Source: Cohaesibacter haloalkalitolerans (GTDB lineage: Bacteria > Pseudomonadota > Alphaproteobacteria > Rhizobiales > Cohaesibacteraceae). Taken from it: a stretch of DNA of 64,000 bases. The position numbers were made by a program, and so were the translations under genes. This document shows, in pieces, positions 36,436-46,700 of the stretch (positions within the stretch are counted from its first letter, which is position 1; the number at the start of each line of letters is the position of its first letter). The notes under the pieces were generated by a model. It did no database searches and was not told the origin of the DNA. It worked only from the letters and a program-made list of their open reading frames with translations. The stretch covers positions 186,001-250,000 of the forward strand of contig NZ_QNUM01000004.1 in assembly GCF_003574655.1 (NCBI RefSeq), given 5' to 3'.

Positions 36436-36450
36436 TTAACCCTTTGTTAA
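36436..36450. promoter_or_regulatory. CtrA box upstream of flgE
   Basis: Exact TTAA-N7-TTAA (spacer CCCTTTG), 108 bp upstream of flgE and just behind its sigma-54 promoter. GGCAATT (36454-36460) lies 3 bp to its right. Confidence 0.72.
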
Positions 36451-36861
36451 GTAGGCAATTTCTTTCCCACAACGGCTGTGCATCGGAAAAAATTGCAATG
36501 GTGGTTCAACCAACCCGGCAAGATGGGATCACGCCCTGTTCTTCCTCCGCACCTGATCGCGCGCCCCCTGACCGCACTTCTCCGACCCGCCAAAAGCGCG
36601 AAGAAATGGCCAGACCCCAGCCGGCTGTCATGAAAATGTTGCCTTCTTGCGCTCATAAAGCGTTGCCGGACGACTGAGCCATCCTTTGCAAAAAGGGCCT
36701 CCGCCCCGGCGAAGTTGACAGCCCACAAGAAAACGGACCAAGATCAGGGCGCTTCACCCTGCCCTTGCCAGTGCCGGACGCCCGCCCCGCGCAAAAGGGA
36801 CACCGCAGAAGCTTGGGGCTGGCCTTCCTTCACGAAGACGACAACAGGAGACGGAAATACG

Positions 36862-37431
36862 ATGCTGAAGCTTTTTCTGCTGCGACACGCGAAATCATCC
36901 TGGTCGGACCCTTCTCTGCATGACTTCGATCGCCCGCTGAGCAGGCGCGGCCAGAAAGACGCGCCAAAGATCGGCTGCGTCATGAAGGCGCGCCACTACA
37001 ATCCCGACCGTATTCTCTGCTCTTCCGCCCAGCGAACCAAGGAGACCATGGCAGGCATCATCCCAAGTCTCAAGGGCGATGTGAGCCTGAGGCTTCTGGA
37101 CGCACTCTATGAGGGCAATTCACCCGACTATCTGGCAATCCTCAGAAAGCACGCCAAAGACAGCCGGAACCTGATGATCGTGGGCCACAATGTCGGACTG
37201 CAGAATATTGCCGTCGAACTGGCCGGGTCCGGTGATCCGGACCTCATCATGCAGATGCGGGTCAAATACCCAACAGCAGCCCTCGCCGTGCTGGAATTCA
37301 ACATTCCCGACTGGCATGCCATCACCAAGGGCTCCGGCCATCTGGTTGACTTCATCAAACCCAGAGACATCGATAGCAGCGAAGAAGAGCTGATCGTGGA
37401 GAATCCAGCCCCCACCTTCTTCCGTCGCTGA
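36862..37431 (+). CDS. sixA: SixA-like histidine phosphatase
   Basis: The 189-residue protein belongs to the histidine phosphatase superfamily, short SixA branch. The catalytic LLRHAKSSW near the N-terminus contains the RHxK-type motif. DRPLSRRGQKDAP and ILCSSAQRTKET follow, and IVGHNVGL carries the second histidine. SixA dephosphorylates phosphohistidine in Hpt domains or PTS proteins. An AGGAG site lies about 12 bases before the ATG. With CckA and an Hpt gene nearby, a phosphorelay substrate is possible but not shown. Confidence 0.85.
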   Translation: MLKLFLLRHAKSSWSDPSLHDFDRPLSRRGQKDAPKIGCVMKARHYNPDRILCSSAQRTKETMAGIIPSLKGDVSLRLLDALYEGNSPDYLAILRKHAKDSRNLMIVGHNVGLQNIAVELAGSGDPDLIMQMRVKYPTAALAVLEFNIPDWHAITKGSGHLVDFIKPRDIDSSEEELIVENPAPTFFRR

Positions 37432-37583
37432 CAGAACACCAAGAAAGGCCTGCGCCCTTCCGTCACCCGCCAATTGGGCCAACCCTGATTGCAATCCTGC
37501 GTTCCGTCGCCTACATGCTAGAAGAGCAAATGTGACGCCCCGTACCCGGCAGGCACACACAATGGCTCCTGAGAGGCGGAACG

Positions 37584-39140
37584 ATGAAAGTCCTGGAAGA
37601 GATTCGCATTGCCACGGCCAACCTCGCCGATTTCGCGAGTGACATGACCGAGCCCTCCATCCGGCTGGGCGTCACGGGGCTCGCCCGGGCAGGCAAGACC
37701 ATCTTCATCTCCTCGAGCCTGCACAACATCATTCACGGCGGCCGCCTGCCTCGTTTCGAGGCCCACGCGACGGGCCGCATCGGTTCCGCCGAGATCAGCC
37801 CGCAGCCGGACAATCTCACCCCTCGCTTTCGCTATGAGGATCACATCGCCGATCTCACCAACCATCGGGTCTGGCCCTCCTCGACCAGCCGCACCAGTCA
37901 GGTGCGCCTGTCACTGAGATACCAGTCGCGGGACACCCTCAAGCGGACCTTCCGCTCCGATCGCCTGGCCCTCGACATTGTCGACTATCCCGGTGAGTGG
38001 CTGCTCGACCTCACCCTGATGGACCACAGCTTCCGGAGCTGGTCCGAGCGCTCGTTCCGACAGGCCAGCCAGCCGCTCTACCGCCCCTATTCGAAGGAGT
38101 GGATCCACTTCTCCGACGGCATCGGCGCCATGGTCGAGGAAGAGGAACGCGGCGACGAGCCACTGCTTGAAACCATCGCCCGTCAGACAGCCAGCAACTT
38201 TACCGCGTATCTCCTGAAGGCCAAACAGGCGCGCGGCGCCTATGCGCTTCTGACGCCGGGACGCTTCCTGATGCCCGGCGACTTGCAGGACAGTCCGGCA
38301 CTTACCTTCGCCCCTCTGCCGGACAGTCTTTACAGCAAGGACAGGAAGAGCCTGTGGGCCATGATGGAGCGCCGCTTCGAGGCCTACAAGAGCTCGATCG
38401 TGCAGCCATTCTATCGCGATCACTTCGCCCGCCTCGACCGACAGATTGTCCTCATCGACCTGCTTGCCGCCCTCAACGAAGGGCCCGAGACATTGGCCGA
38501 GCTGGAAGACACCATCACCGAAATCCTGCGCGCCTTCCGTCCCGGTTCGCACTTCTGGCTGCGCAATCTGGTCTCCCGTCGCATCGACAAAATCCTCTTT
38601 GCCGCAACCAAGGTAGACCATCTGCACCACACTTCGCACGACCGCCTGGAACACATCCTCAGTCGCCTTGTCGAGCGTGCCGCCAAGCGGGTGGAAGCCT
38701 CCGGCGCCGACTATGAGACCATGGCCATTGCCGCAGTCCGAGCCACCCGCGAGGCCACGCTGACCGTTGAGGGCGAGGAATTGCCTTCGCTGATCGGCAT
38801 TCCGATGAAAGGTGAATCTCTGGGAGAGGATGAATTCGATGGAGAAACGGAATTTGCATTATTTCCCGGCGACTTACCAAAGAACCCTGAATCAGTTTTC
38901 AAACATCTTGAATCAGTTTCTGAAGCCACTTACACCACAAAAGCGGATTCAACACTTGAACAAGATCCTCCCCGCGTTGACTCAAAATCTCAACAACAGT
39001 CCCTGTTCGAAGACCCGCTCTGCTTTGTCCGCTTCCGACCGCCCGAACTCGACAAGGACGCCAACGGCGTTGCCCGCTCGCTGCCCCACATCCGGCTGGA
39101 CAGGGCCCTTGACTATCTGCTGGGAGACATTCTGAAATGA
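37584..39140 (+). CDS. ycjX: YcjX family P-loop NTPase (DUF463)
   Basis: The 518-residue product has the Walker A motif GLARAGKT (32-39) and DIVDYPGEWLLDL (about 130), consistent with the YcjX GTPase-like family. It also has VERAAKRVEASGADYETMAIAAVRATREAT and FALFPGDLPKNPES. The role is unknown; in E. coli it is stress-induced with YcjF. Codons between about 38815 and 39000 are clearly more AT-rich than the rest, with a short repeated GAATCAGTTT. The last four bases overlap the next gene. A GAGAGGCGG site precedes the start. Confidence 0.92.
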   Translation: MKVLEEIRIATANLADFASDMTEPSIRLGVTGLARAGKTIFISSSLHNIIHGGRLPRFEAHATGRIGSAEISPQPDNLTPRFRYEDHIADLTNHRVWPSSTSRTSQVRLSLRYQSRDTLKRTFRSDRLALDIVDYPGEWLLDLTLMDHSFRSWSERSFRQASQPLYRPYSKEWIHFSDGIGAMVEEEERGDEPLLETIARQTASNFTAYLLKAKQARGAYALLTPGRFLMPGDLQDSPALTFAPLPDSLYSKDRKSLWAMMERRFEAYKSSIVQPFYRDHFARLDRQIVLIDLLAALNEGPETLAELEDTITEILRAFRPGSHFWLRNLVSRRIDKILFAATKVDHLHHTSHDRLEHILSRLVERAAKRVEASGADYETMAIAAVRATREATLTVEGEELPSLIGIPMKGESLGEDEFDGETEFALFPGDLPKNPESVFKHLESVSEATYTTKADSTLEQDPPRVDSKSQQQSLFEDPLCFVRFRPPELDKDANGVARSLPHIRLDRALDYLLGDILK

Positions 39141-40252
39141 CCAAGGACAATGCCACCGGCCAGGACAAGACCAACCATCACAGCCGCGCCCCGCGCGCGG
39201 TAAAAGTGGACCGCGGTGCCTATGGCGACGACATCGCCCGCCCGGCCCCGGACACAGGTGCGACGCTTTCCATCTCGCGGGATTTCACCCCGGACAGTGA
39301 AGACTATTTCGACAAGGTGAATGCCGAGAGCGAACCACGCTACAAGCCGGTGCGCAAACGTGGCTGGTCCCTCTCCGTGTTGTTCTGGAGCGCCCTGTCC
39401 GGCATCGTTTCCCTTGCCATCGGGCTTTGGCTCGACACCCTGATACGCGATCTGTTTGCCCGCTGGGACTATCTCGGCTGGGCTGGTCTGGCCCTCGTTG
39501 CCATCGCCATTCTGTCGCTTCTTTTCTTCATCGGCCGCGAGCTGCTGGCCCTGCGACGCCTTGCCCGCCTCGACCACCTTCGCGCGGAAGTTGAGGCGAT
39601 ATATGAGGACGGCGACCGCAAGGACGCCATGAAGATCGCCAATGATCTGCTTGCACTCTATCAGGAACAGCCCTCCCTGTTCCGCGCGCGACAGACCCTC
39701 AAACAGGACCTGCCGCACCTCTTCGACAGGGAGGATATTCTCGCCCAGACCGAACAGATCCTGATGCCACCGATCGACCGGCTGGTGACCCACAGAGTGC
39801 ATCAGGCCGCCAAGCGGGTGGCCGTCGTCACGGCCCTCAGCCCACGCGCCCTGTTCGACGTCATCGTCGTTCTGGTGGAGACCGTGCGGATGGTCCGCTT
39901 CATCGCCGAGAGCTACGGCAACCGCCCCGGCTTTGTCGCCATGCTGCGTCTGACCGGTCACATCGCAAGCCATCTGGCCGTAACAGGCGGCATGGCTGCC
40001 GGTGAAAGCCTGTTGCAACAGATCGTCGGTCACGGCCTTGCCGCCCGCCTCTCGGCCAAACTCGGCGAGGGCCTGCTCAACGGCATTCTCACCGCGCGCA
40101 TTGGCCTGACGACCATCGCCCTCTGTCGGCCGATGCCCTTCAGGACCGAAGCCCAGCCGCAACTGGGAGCCGTCATCAAGACCCTTCGCGCCACCTCCGA
40201 GGAGATGGAAAAGCAGGAAACCACCAACCCATCCGGCACAGAAGGGAAATAG
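39137..40252 (+). CDS. ycjF: YcjF-type membrane protein (DUF697)
   Basis: This 371-residue protein has two close membrane helices (about 78-100 and 112-132, with LSVLFWSALSGIVSLAIGLW and GLALVAIAILSLLFFIGREL). The DUF697/TIGR01620 region follows in the C-terminal half (VVTALSPRALFDVIVVLVETVRMVRFIAE, RLTGHIASHLAVTGGMA). It is the usual partner of YcjX and overlaps it by four bases. The function is unknown. Confidence 0.9.
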   Translation: MTKDNATGQDKTNHHSRAPRAVKVDRGAYGDDIARPAPDTGATLSISRDFTPDSEDYFDKVNAESEPRYKPVRKRGWSLSVLFWSALSGIVSLAIGLWLDTLIRDLFARWDYLGWAGLALVAIAILSLLFFIGRELLALRRLARLDHLRAEVEAIYEDGDRKDAMKIANDLLALYQEQPSLFRARQTLKQDLPHLFDREDILAQTEQILMPPIDRLVTHRVHQAAKRVAVVTALSPRALFDVIVVLVETVRMVRFIAESYGNRPGFVAMLRLTGHIASHLAVTGGMAAGESLLQQIVGHGLAARLSAKLGEGLLNGILTARIGLTTIALCRPMPFRTEAQPQLGAVIKTLRATSEEMEKQETTNPSGTEGK

Positions 40253-40380
40253 CAGGGCACAGCACGCCACCAACCATAAGAGGCACCGGAGCCGCCAATC
40301 AATTTTCTTTATTTGACGCCAACGACACGGAGCTGCTAGATATCAGGCCTCTCCGCGTTCCTTGTCAAAAAGGCCCAGCC

Positions 40381-41592
40381 ATGAAAGCCCCTGCCGTATC
40401 TGCCAGCTCCTGGCGCACCCCCTTCGTTCTGCTTATGCTGATGGCGGCGGCAAACCAGCTCGGCTTTGCCAGCTGGAACAATCTGCTGAACAATTTTGCC
40501 ATCACCGAGGTCGGCTTCACCGGACGGGAAATCGGCATTCAGCAGTCGATCCGCGAAATTCCGGGCTTTCTGGCCTTCACGTCGATCTTCGTGCTGCTGG
40601 TGATGCGGGAACAGACCATGGCCTTCGTGGCGCTTGCCCTGCTGGGCATCGGCGTTGCCATGACGGGCTTCCTGCCCTCGATCTATGGCCTCTATTTCTC
40701 CACCATCATCATGTCTGTCGGCTTCCATTATTATGAGACGGCAAACCAGTCGCTGTCGCTGCAATGGCTGCCAAAGGACAAGGCTCCGGCGATGATGGGA
40801 CGCATCCTGTCGGTCGCGGCAACCGCACAGCTGATCGCCTATGGCGTCATCTTCCTGACCTGGAAGACGCTGCACCTGTCCTATGAGACGGTATTCCTGA
40901 TCGGCGGTTCGATGACCATCGTTGTCATCCTCGTGCTGTGGTTCCTCTTCCCCCAGTTCGAGGCCCCCAACCCACAGCGCAAGAAGCTGGTGCTCCGCAA
41001 ACGCTATTGGCTCTATTACGCGCTCACTTTCATGGGCGGTGCCCGCCGCCAGATCTTCACGGTCTTTGCCGGCTTCATGATGGTCGAGAAATTCGGTTAT
41101 CGCGTCGATGAAATCGCGGCACTGTTCTTCATCAACTGCTTCTTCAACATGGCTTTTGCCCCGCAGATTGGCAAGTTCATCGGCCATTTTGGCGAGCGCA
41201 GGATGCTGGGCATCGAATATGTCGGCCTGTTCGTTATCTTCACGGCCTATGCCTTTGTCTCCAGCCCCTGGATGGCCGCAGCGCTCTACGTCGCTGACAA
41301 TGCCTTCTTTGCCATGGCAATCGCCATGAAAACCTATTTCCAGAAGATCGCCGACCCGGCAGACATTGCCCCGACGGCAGGCGTGGCCTTTACCATCAAC
41401 CACATTGCCGCCATTGTCATTCCGGCCTCCTTCGGCCTCATCTGGCTGATCAACCCGTCGGCCGTGTTCCTGCTGGGCTCGGGCATGGCAATCATCTCCT
41501 TCATCCTCTCGCGCTTTGTGCCAAGACACCCGGAAGAAGGTCATGAATGGGTTGGCAAGGCTCCTTCCGCCCCTCAACCGGCAGCCGAATAG
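40381..41592 (+). CDS. MFS family transporter, substrate unknown
   Basis: The 403-residue membrane protein has about twelve hydrophobic segments of MFS type. Two halves are joined by a charged loop (about 195-210, QFEAPNPQRKKLVLRKR). Features such as TGREIGIQQSIREIPGFLAF and HYYETANQSLSLQWLPKDKAPAMMGRI place it in an uncharacterised bacterial MFS group. An AAGG-like site precedes the ATG. Its position after ycjF gives no substrate. Confidence 0.82.
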   Translation: MKAPAVSASSWRTPFVLLMLMAAANQLGFASWNNLLNNFAITEVGFTGREIGIQQSIREIPGFLAFTSIFVLLVMREQTMAFVALALLGIGVAMTGFLPSIYGLYFSTIIMSVGFHYYETANQSLSLQWLPKDKAPAMMGRILSVAATAQLIAYGVIFLTWKTLHLSYETVFLIGGSMTIVVILVLWFLFPQFEAPNPQRKKLVLRKRYWLYYALTFMGGARRQIFTVFAGFMMVEKFGYRVDEIAALFFINCFFNMAFAPQIGKFIGHFGERRMLGIEYVGLFVIFTAYAFVSSPWMAAALYVADNAFFAMAIAMKTYFQKIADPADIAPTAGVAFTINHIAAIVIPASFGLIWLINPSAVFLLGSGMAIISFILSRFVPRHPEEGHEWVGKAPSAPQPAAE

Positions 41593-41629
41593 AACCGGCA
41601 CCGGAACCCGCCGCCTTTATCGCTACGCA

Positions 41630-42277
41630 TTACCGCTTGCGGGCGATGCCCACATGGTGGGTGCCAAGGATACGGGTGCCCAGCCCCAGGTCGTAGATAT
41701 CATACTGATCCATTTCAAAACCGGCAGACCGGATCAGCGCACCGGTATCCCGGTTGAGATGGCAGCCTGCCGCCACAAAGCGCCACGGCGCATTGAACCT
41801 GTTCTGCAATCGCGCCACGCGGGCCCTCGGCGACAGCCCATGTTCACAGAACAGCAGCCGCCCGTGCGGCCGCAGAATGCGGTGCGCTTCTGCAAGGGCC
41901 GCCATCACATCCGGAATGGAACAGAGGCTGTAGGTCACCACCACGCTATCGGCACACTCGGAGGACAGTGACATCGCTTCGGCACTTTCAACCAGCAGCT
42001 CGGTGGGCATGTCCTGCCGGGCGATCGCCCGCCGCGCCAGCTCGGGCAGACCGTCATCGGGATTGATGCCGATGAGACTGCGGACCGCACTGCGATCATA
42101 GTGGGGCAGATTGTGCCCCGAGCCGAAGCCGATCTCCACCACATCGCCGCTCGCCAGCGGCACCACTCTGGCTCGCTGACGCGTCACCACAGGCAACCCG
42201 CACACCAGATGCACGCCGACAGGCATGAGCCCACCTAACAGGGAACCGGATCCGTGTCTGGTGCAGCAAGCGGTCAT
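41630..42277 (-). CDS. Class I SAM-dependent methyltransferase
   Basis: This 215-residue protein has motif I VVEIGFGSGHN (SAM binding) and a following acidic strand (LIGINPDD), consistent with the UbiE/COQ5-like or phospholipid methyltransferase fold. VVVTYSLCSIPDVMAALAEAHRILRPHGRLLFCEHG covers motifs IV-V. The ATG at 42277 has an ideal AGGAGG site. The acceptor is unknown; the Rossmann core and AEAHRILRPHG motif support a small-molecule substrate. Confidence 0.87.
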   Translation of the reverse strand: MTACCTRHGSGSLLGGLMPVGVHLVCGLPVVTRQRARVVPLASGDVVEIGFGSGHNLPHYDRSAVRSLIGINPDDGLPELARRAIARQDMPTELLVESAEAMSLSSECADSVVVTYSLCSIPDVMAALAEAHRILRPHGRLLFCEHGLSPRARVARLQNRFNAPWRFVAAGCHLNRDTGALIRSAGFEMDQYDIYDLGLGTRILGTHHVGIARKR

Positions 42278-42354
42278 GAGGCCTCCTGTTTCAATGGTAT
42301 CGAACACTCACAAATAGGAAGGCATAATCTGCCGCATCGCCGGACGGCTTTCAA

Positions 42355-42387
42355 TAAAAAAGCGGTGGCCCGCAAAGACCCCCGCTT
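42355..42387 (-). terminator. Possible terminator after the ferredoxin gene
   Basis: On the minus strand AAGCGG / CCGCTT with a 16-base loop is followed by TTTTTTATT. It lies beyond the ferredoxin stop. Confidence 0.55.
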
Positions 42388-42444
42388 GCAACTCCTCTCC
42401 AGCCTCAGCCGTGCGAGCGGCTCAGACCATCAAGGCCGTCAGGC

Positions 42445-42765
42445 TCAGGCCTGGCTCTCCGGAATGCGCACAACAAGGCCATCCAGTTCATCGGTCATCT
42501 TGATCTGACAGGAAAGGCGGCTGCGTTCATCCGCATCCTGTGCAAAGTCGAGCATGTCTTCTTCCATCGCGCCCGGCTCACCAGTCTTTGCCGCCCATGC
42601 CTCGTCCACATAGACATGGCATGTAGCACAGGAGCAGGCGCCGCCGCATTCGGCCTCGATCCCCGGAACACCATTCTTGATGGCCGTTTCCATTACCGTC
42701 GCGCCGTCCTTGGCTTCCACATCATATTGCGTGTCATCAAAAGTGATAAATGTAATCTTGGGCAT
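42445..42765 (-). CDS. Adrenodoxin-type [2Fe-2S] ferredoxin
   Basis: The 106-residue protein has the 2Fe-2S loop [10 protein letters not shown] (Cys-x5-Cys-x2-Cys, beginning near residue 40) and the fourth cysteine in RLSCQIKM, the adrenodoxin/ISC ferredoxin pattern. It also has the [14 protein letters not shown] helix found in FdxB. It would shuttle electrons, perhaps in Fe-S assembly or hydroxylase systems, in the cytoplasm. No isc genes are nearby, so the partner is unknown. Confidence 0.92.
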   Translation of the reverse strand: MPKITFITFDDTQYDVEAKDGATVMETAIKNGVPGIEAECGGACSCATCHVYVDEAWAAKTGEPGAMEEDMLDFAQDADERSRLSCQIKMTDELDGLVVRIPESQA

Positions 42766-42919
42766 GAACTCAACTCACTGGTCTGATTTGGTCGATTAGT
42801 CTGCATATAGACAATTTCGTACTGAATACAAAGAGGACGAATTGTATCGAAGGGTAACAATTGTCAGTCACCCCGCCCTTGTTGAAAAGGAGGCCCCAGA
42901 AGAAGGCCGGACATCCGGG

Positions 42920-43252
42920 TCAGCGCACCTCGGCAAGATAGCGGCCGATTTCATCAACGGTTGCATCCACGGCCTGCTTCAGACAGCGAATGGCATCAGC
43001 CGGGTTGCCTTCGGTCTTCTCCAGTGCCTCGGCAGCCCCGGCCACATCCCAGGCCCCGATGCCCTTCGCCGAGCCCTTGAGACCATGCGCCAACTTGGCA
43101 AGGTCGTCGGAGGCGATTTCCAGCTGCGGCATCGTCTGTGTCACATGGTCGATGAAAATGGACAGAACCTGCCGGCTCAGAGCCTCGTCTCCCATTGTCT
43201 GTCTGGAAAGATGCTCAAGGTCCAGCCTGCTTTTTTGATTATCCATGCCCAT
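42920..43252 (-). CDS. Hpt domain phosphotransfer protein
   Basis: This 110-residue protein is a four-helix Hpt domain. The phospho-accepting histidine is in LAHGLKGSAKGIGAWDV (about residue 56). Such proteins relay phosphate between hybrid kinases and response regulators. It is too short for ChpT. Two in-frame ATGs (43252 and 43246) compete; the first is preceded by CAGGG. It lies before the growth-pole-ring-like gene, divergent from it. A perfect 12-bp inverted repeat lies upstream. Confidence 0.86.
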   Translation of the reverse strand: MGMDNQKSRLDLEHLSRQTMGDEALSRQVLSIFIDHVTQTMPQLEIASDDLAKLAHGLKGSAKGIGAWDVAGAAEALEKTEGNPADAIRCLKQAVDATVDEIGRYLAEVR

Positions 43253-43795
43253 TTTTCCCTGCCAGAATGGCCGATTGGCCGGATTCGACAAAATTTCAAA
43301 TATGGTTACCGTGCGTTAACCATATTTGCCAGATTCGATTCAAAACGGCACAAATATTTTAACTCCGCAACCATGCCTTTGATGCCGTTCCCGGGGCTGT
43401 TTTTCACAAGATAAAATCCATTTAGATTCATATAGTTAATACTTAGCTCCGGAACGCTCTCCAACAAAGACCCCAGACTTCCCGCGCGATTGGTTAACAA
43501 GTTGGACAAAGCGAAAAAAAATAGTAGTTCCTTTGCCTTTCCTCTCCTTGTACGATGCGTCGCAGTATGTTGGACACTTTCAGCTATCCGTTTTTCGCGT
43601 CTCTTGGCCCGTTTCAAGCATCGGGCATTCTTTAACAAATTCAGCGAAACCCATCCACACGGTTGGCAGCAGTGACGACTAGGTTTGACCCTACGGGGAG
43701 GCTTGCCCGACGCACGAGGCAAAACCGCGCATCAGACGCGGCGGAGCGAACGGCAAGACTGAGTCAGTATTGAGTAGAACAAGGCTAGAGCAGAC
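43253..43795. other. Divergent intergenic region Hpt / growth-pole-ring-like gene
   Basis: The 543 bases hold a perfect inverted repeat near the Hpt gene and several single TTAA half-sites (no exact CtrA box). A 61-residue open frame at 43490 lacks coding features. Confidence 0.5.
43297..43328. repeat. Perfect 12-bp inverted repeat upstream of Hpt gene
   Basis: CAAATATGGTTA and TAACCATATTTG with an 8-base spacer, a dyad typical of a dimeric repressor or other operator. It is 45 bp upstream of the Hpt start. Confidence 0.75.
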
Positions 43796-46700
43796 ATGGT
43801 AACGAAGTCTCCAAAGATTCAGGATCCGACAGAAGCGGCTCTGTCAGCGGTTGAAGATGCTTTGAAACTGGATTTCGACGTCTCCGATGAGGCGGGCGAA
43901 AATCGGGCAAAGAGCATCGCCGACGGCACCAGGGACCCATCCGGCGAAAATGCCGGTGCCAAGGCTGATGCACGCAGCAAGAAAATCAAGCCAAGGCCAG
44001 CGAACGACGACCAGCAGTCTGTCGGCCACCTGTTGCATTCGCTGCAGCAGCCACCAAGCTCGGCCCCTTATGTGTTTGCCACCATCCTTTCCCTGTTCTG
44101 GGTCGCCATTGGTGGCGCCCTGTTCTTCATGGGATTTGGCGGAGCGCAGCTGGCAGAGGACGGCCTCGCAGGCATCGTCGATTCGCCCGCTGCTCTGGCT
44201 GCCATGGCAGGCATTTTCCTGCCCGTCATCCTGTTCTTCATGATGGCCTATATCGTCGTCCGGGCGCATGAGATGCGTCAGGTCTCCAACGCCATGACGC
44301 AGGTTGCCATGCGTCTGGTGGAACCGGAAAACGTCGCCAAGGAATCGGTCGTCAATGTCGGCCAGGCGATCCGCCGCGAAGTCGCTTCCATGAGCGACGG
44401 CATCGAGCGCGCTCTAGCCCGCGCCTCGGAGCTGGAAGTCATGGTGCACAACGAGGTGTCCTCGCTGGAACGTGCCTACACCGAAAACGAACTGCGCATC
44501 CGCTCCCTGATTGATGAACTGATCACCCAGCGCGAAGCGATCGTAACCAACTCCGAACGGGTTCGGGCCTCCATTTCCGGTGCCCACACCAGCCTGTCGG
44601 ACGAACTGAACACCACCAGCGAGTCAATCTCGAAAAGCGTTTCCGACGCGGGCTCCCGCGTTACCCTGTCGTTGGCCGAAAAGGGCGAACAGATCACCAT
44701 CGCGCTGGCCAACGCTGGCGAGACCATGGTCAACGTTCTGTCCAACCGCGGTTCCGATCTGGTTGACCGTCTGTCGACCACAGGTGCCAACGTCACCGAG
44801 TCCCTCACCGACGCTGGCCAGTCCATCACCAACCAGTTGAGCATGACCGGTACCGACATCTCCCAGAAACTGGAGATCACCGGCGGCGACCTGACCAGCC
44901 AGTTGGCCAGCATCGGCCATGAAGTGACCGATCGCTTCATCGGCGCAGGTCAGGAACTGACGGCAACCCTGTCCCAGACCGGTGAAACAGTCACCCAGAA
45001 CATCGCCGAAGTCGGCGCAGGCCTCAATTCCAACCTGCAATCCATCGGCAATGATGTCACGGCAAATCTGTCAACGACCGGCAATGCGCTCACCAGCGAA
45101 CTGAAGTCCATCGGTTCGGAAGTGACCGAAAACCTCGCCCTCACCGGCAGCTCGCTCACCAACGAACTGAAGACCATCGGCGCCGACGTGACCGGCAATC
45201 TGGCCGACACCGGCAACAGCCTGACCGGCGAACTTCGCTCGATCGGCGCGGAAGTCACGGCAAACCTTGCCAACACCGGCGGCTCGCTCAGCAACGAGTT
45301 GAAGTCGATTGGCTCCGAAGTGACCGAGAATATCGCCACCACCGGCCAGTCGCTCACCGACAATCTCAGGACCTTCGGCTCCGACGTTACCACCAATCTT
45401 GCCAACACCGGCGGCTCGATCACCTCCGAGCTGCGCGAAATCGGCAACTCGGTAACCGGCAGCCTGTCGGAAATCAGCTCCACGATGACCCGCTCGATGT
45501 CCGAGACGGGCTCTACGGTGGCAGAAAACATCCGCACCCAGGGCACTGAAATCGTCTCAGCAATCACGGAACGCTCCACCGAGGTTTCCCAGGCCCTCAA
45601 GGGCACCGGCGACGCTCTGCTGGTAGACCTCTCCCTGCGCGGCACCGAAATCAACGAGAAGCTGGACGAGACCGGCACCAACATTGCCCAGATGATCTCC
45701 AGCACCGGCGACAGCCTGACCCATCGCATGACGGAAACGGGAACCCACATTTCCCAGACCCTGTCGACGCAGGGCGAAGAGCTCTACAGCAAGCTGGACA
45801 ACACCGCCGACCGCATTCACCAGACGGTTGCCGTCAAGGGTGGCCAGCTCAACGAGCAGCTTGAGGCACACGCCACCAACCTTGGCTCCATGCTGGATGA
45901 ACGCACCAGCAACATGAACAACGTGCTGGAAACCCAGTCCCGCGCCATGTCCGAAAATCTCGAACAGGCCACCGGCAAGGCAACCGACGCGCTCAACTCG
46001 CGCTCCATGGAAGTCACCGAACGTCTGGCCATGGTCGGCACCGAGATCGCCAAGGTCATTGCCCAGCGCGGCAACAAGGTCAAGGAACTGTTCGAACATG
46101 CTGGCGGCGAGCTGACCAATGCCCTGCAGGGTCAGAGCGAGGAAATCCGCCTCGCCATGGAAGAGCGGGTCAAGGCATTCGACGATGTTGTCTCCGTTCA
46201 GGGCACCAACCTCGTCAGCCATCTCGGCGACCGTCTCGATACCCTCAGCCAGTCGATGGATCAGCGCATCAACGCGCTCGACCAGACGCTGTTCGCACGC
46301 GCTGGCGAGATCGAAAGCATGCTCGACACCCGGCTCGAGGGCTTCACGGTCAGCGTTACGGCGCGGGCAGAGGAAGTGGCCAACTCGCTTTCCAACCGCA
46401 CCGAGACTTTCGAGCAGGAGATCGCAACCCGCCTCAGCGGCTTCGAAGACAATATCTCCAGCCTGACCATGAATTTCGCAACCAAGGCAGACACGCTCAA
46501 CAGCGCCCTCGAAGAACGGACCAGCAAGCTCGACGAAACCCTCGACAGCCGCGCCCGGAATATCAACGAGACGCTGCTTGAACGGACACGCGATATCGCC
46601 AAGGCCTACTCGCAGGGTCAGAACGACATCAACGAGAGCATGGACCAGCGTCTCACGCTCGTTGGCGAGACCCTGTCCCGTCAGGCTCACGAACTCACAG

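Larger units (their letters stand above)
36329..36861. other. Divergent intergenic region flgE / sixA
   Basis: This gap of 533 bases has regulatory sites only in its flgE half (36373-36450). The remaining 400 bases toward sixA show no gene, repeat or clear promoter. Confidence 0.5.

Noticed and set aside
43490-43675. Open frame of 61 codons before the growth-pole-ring-like gene
   Set aside because: Coding signals are absent and it lies in the AT-rich promoter region.
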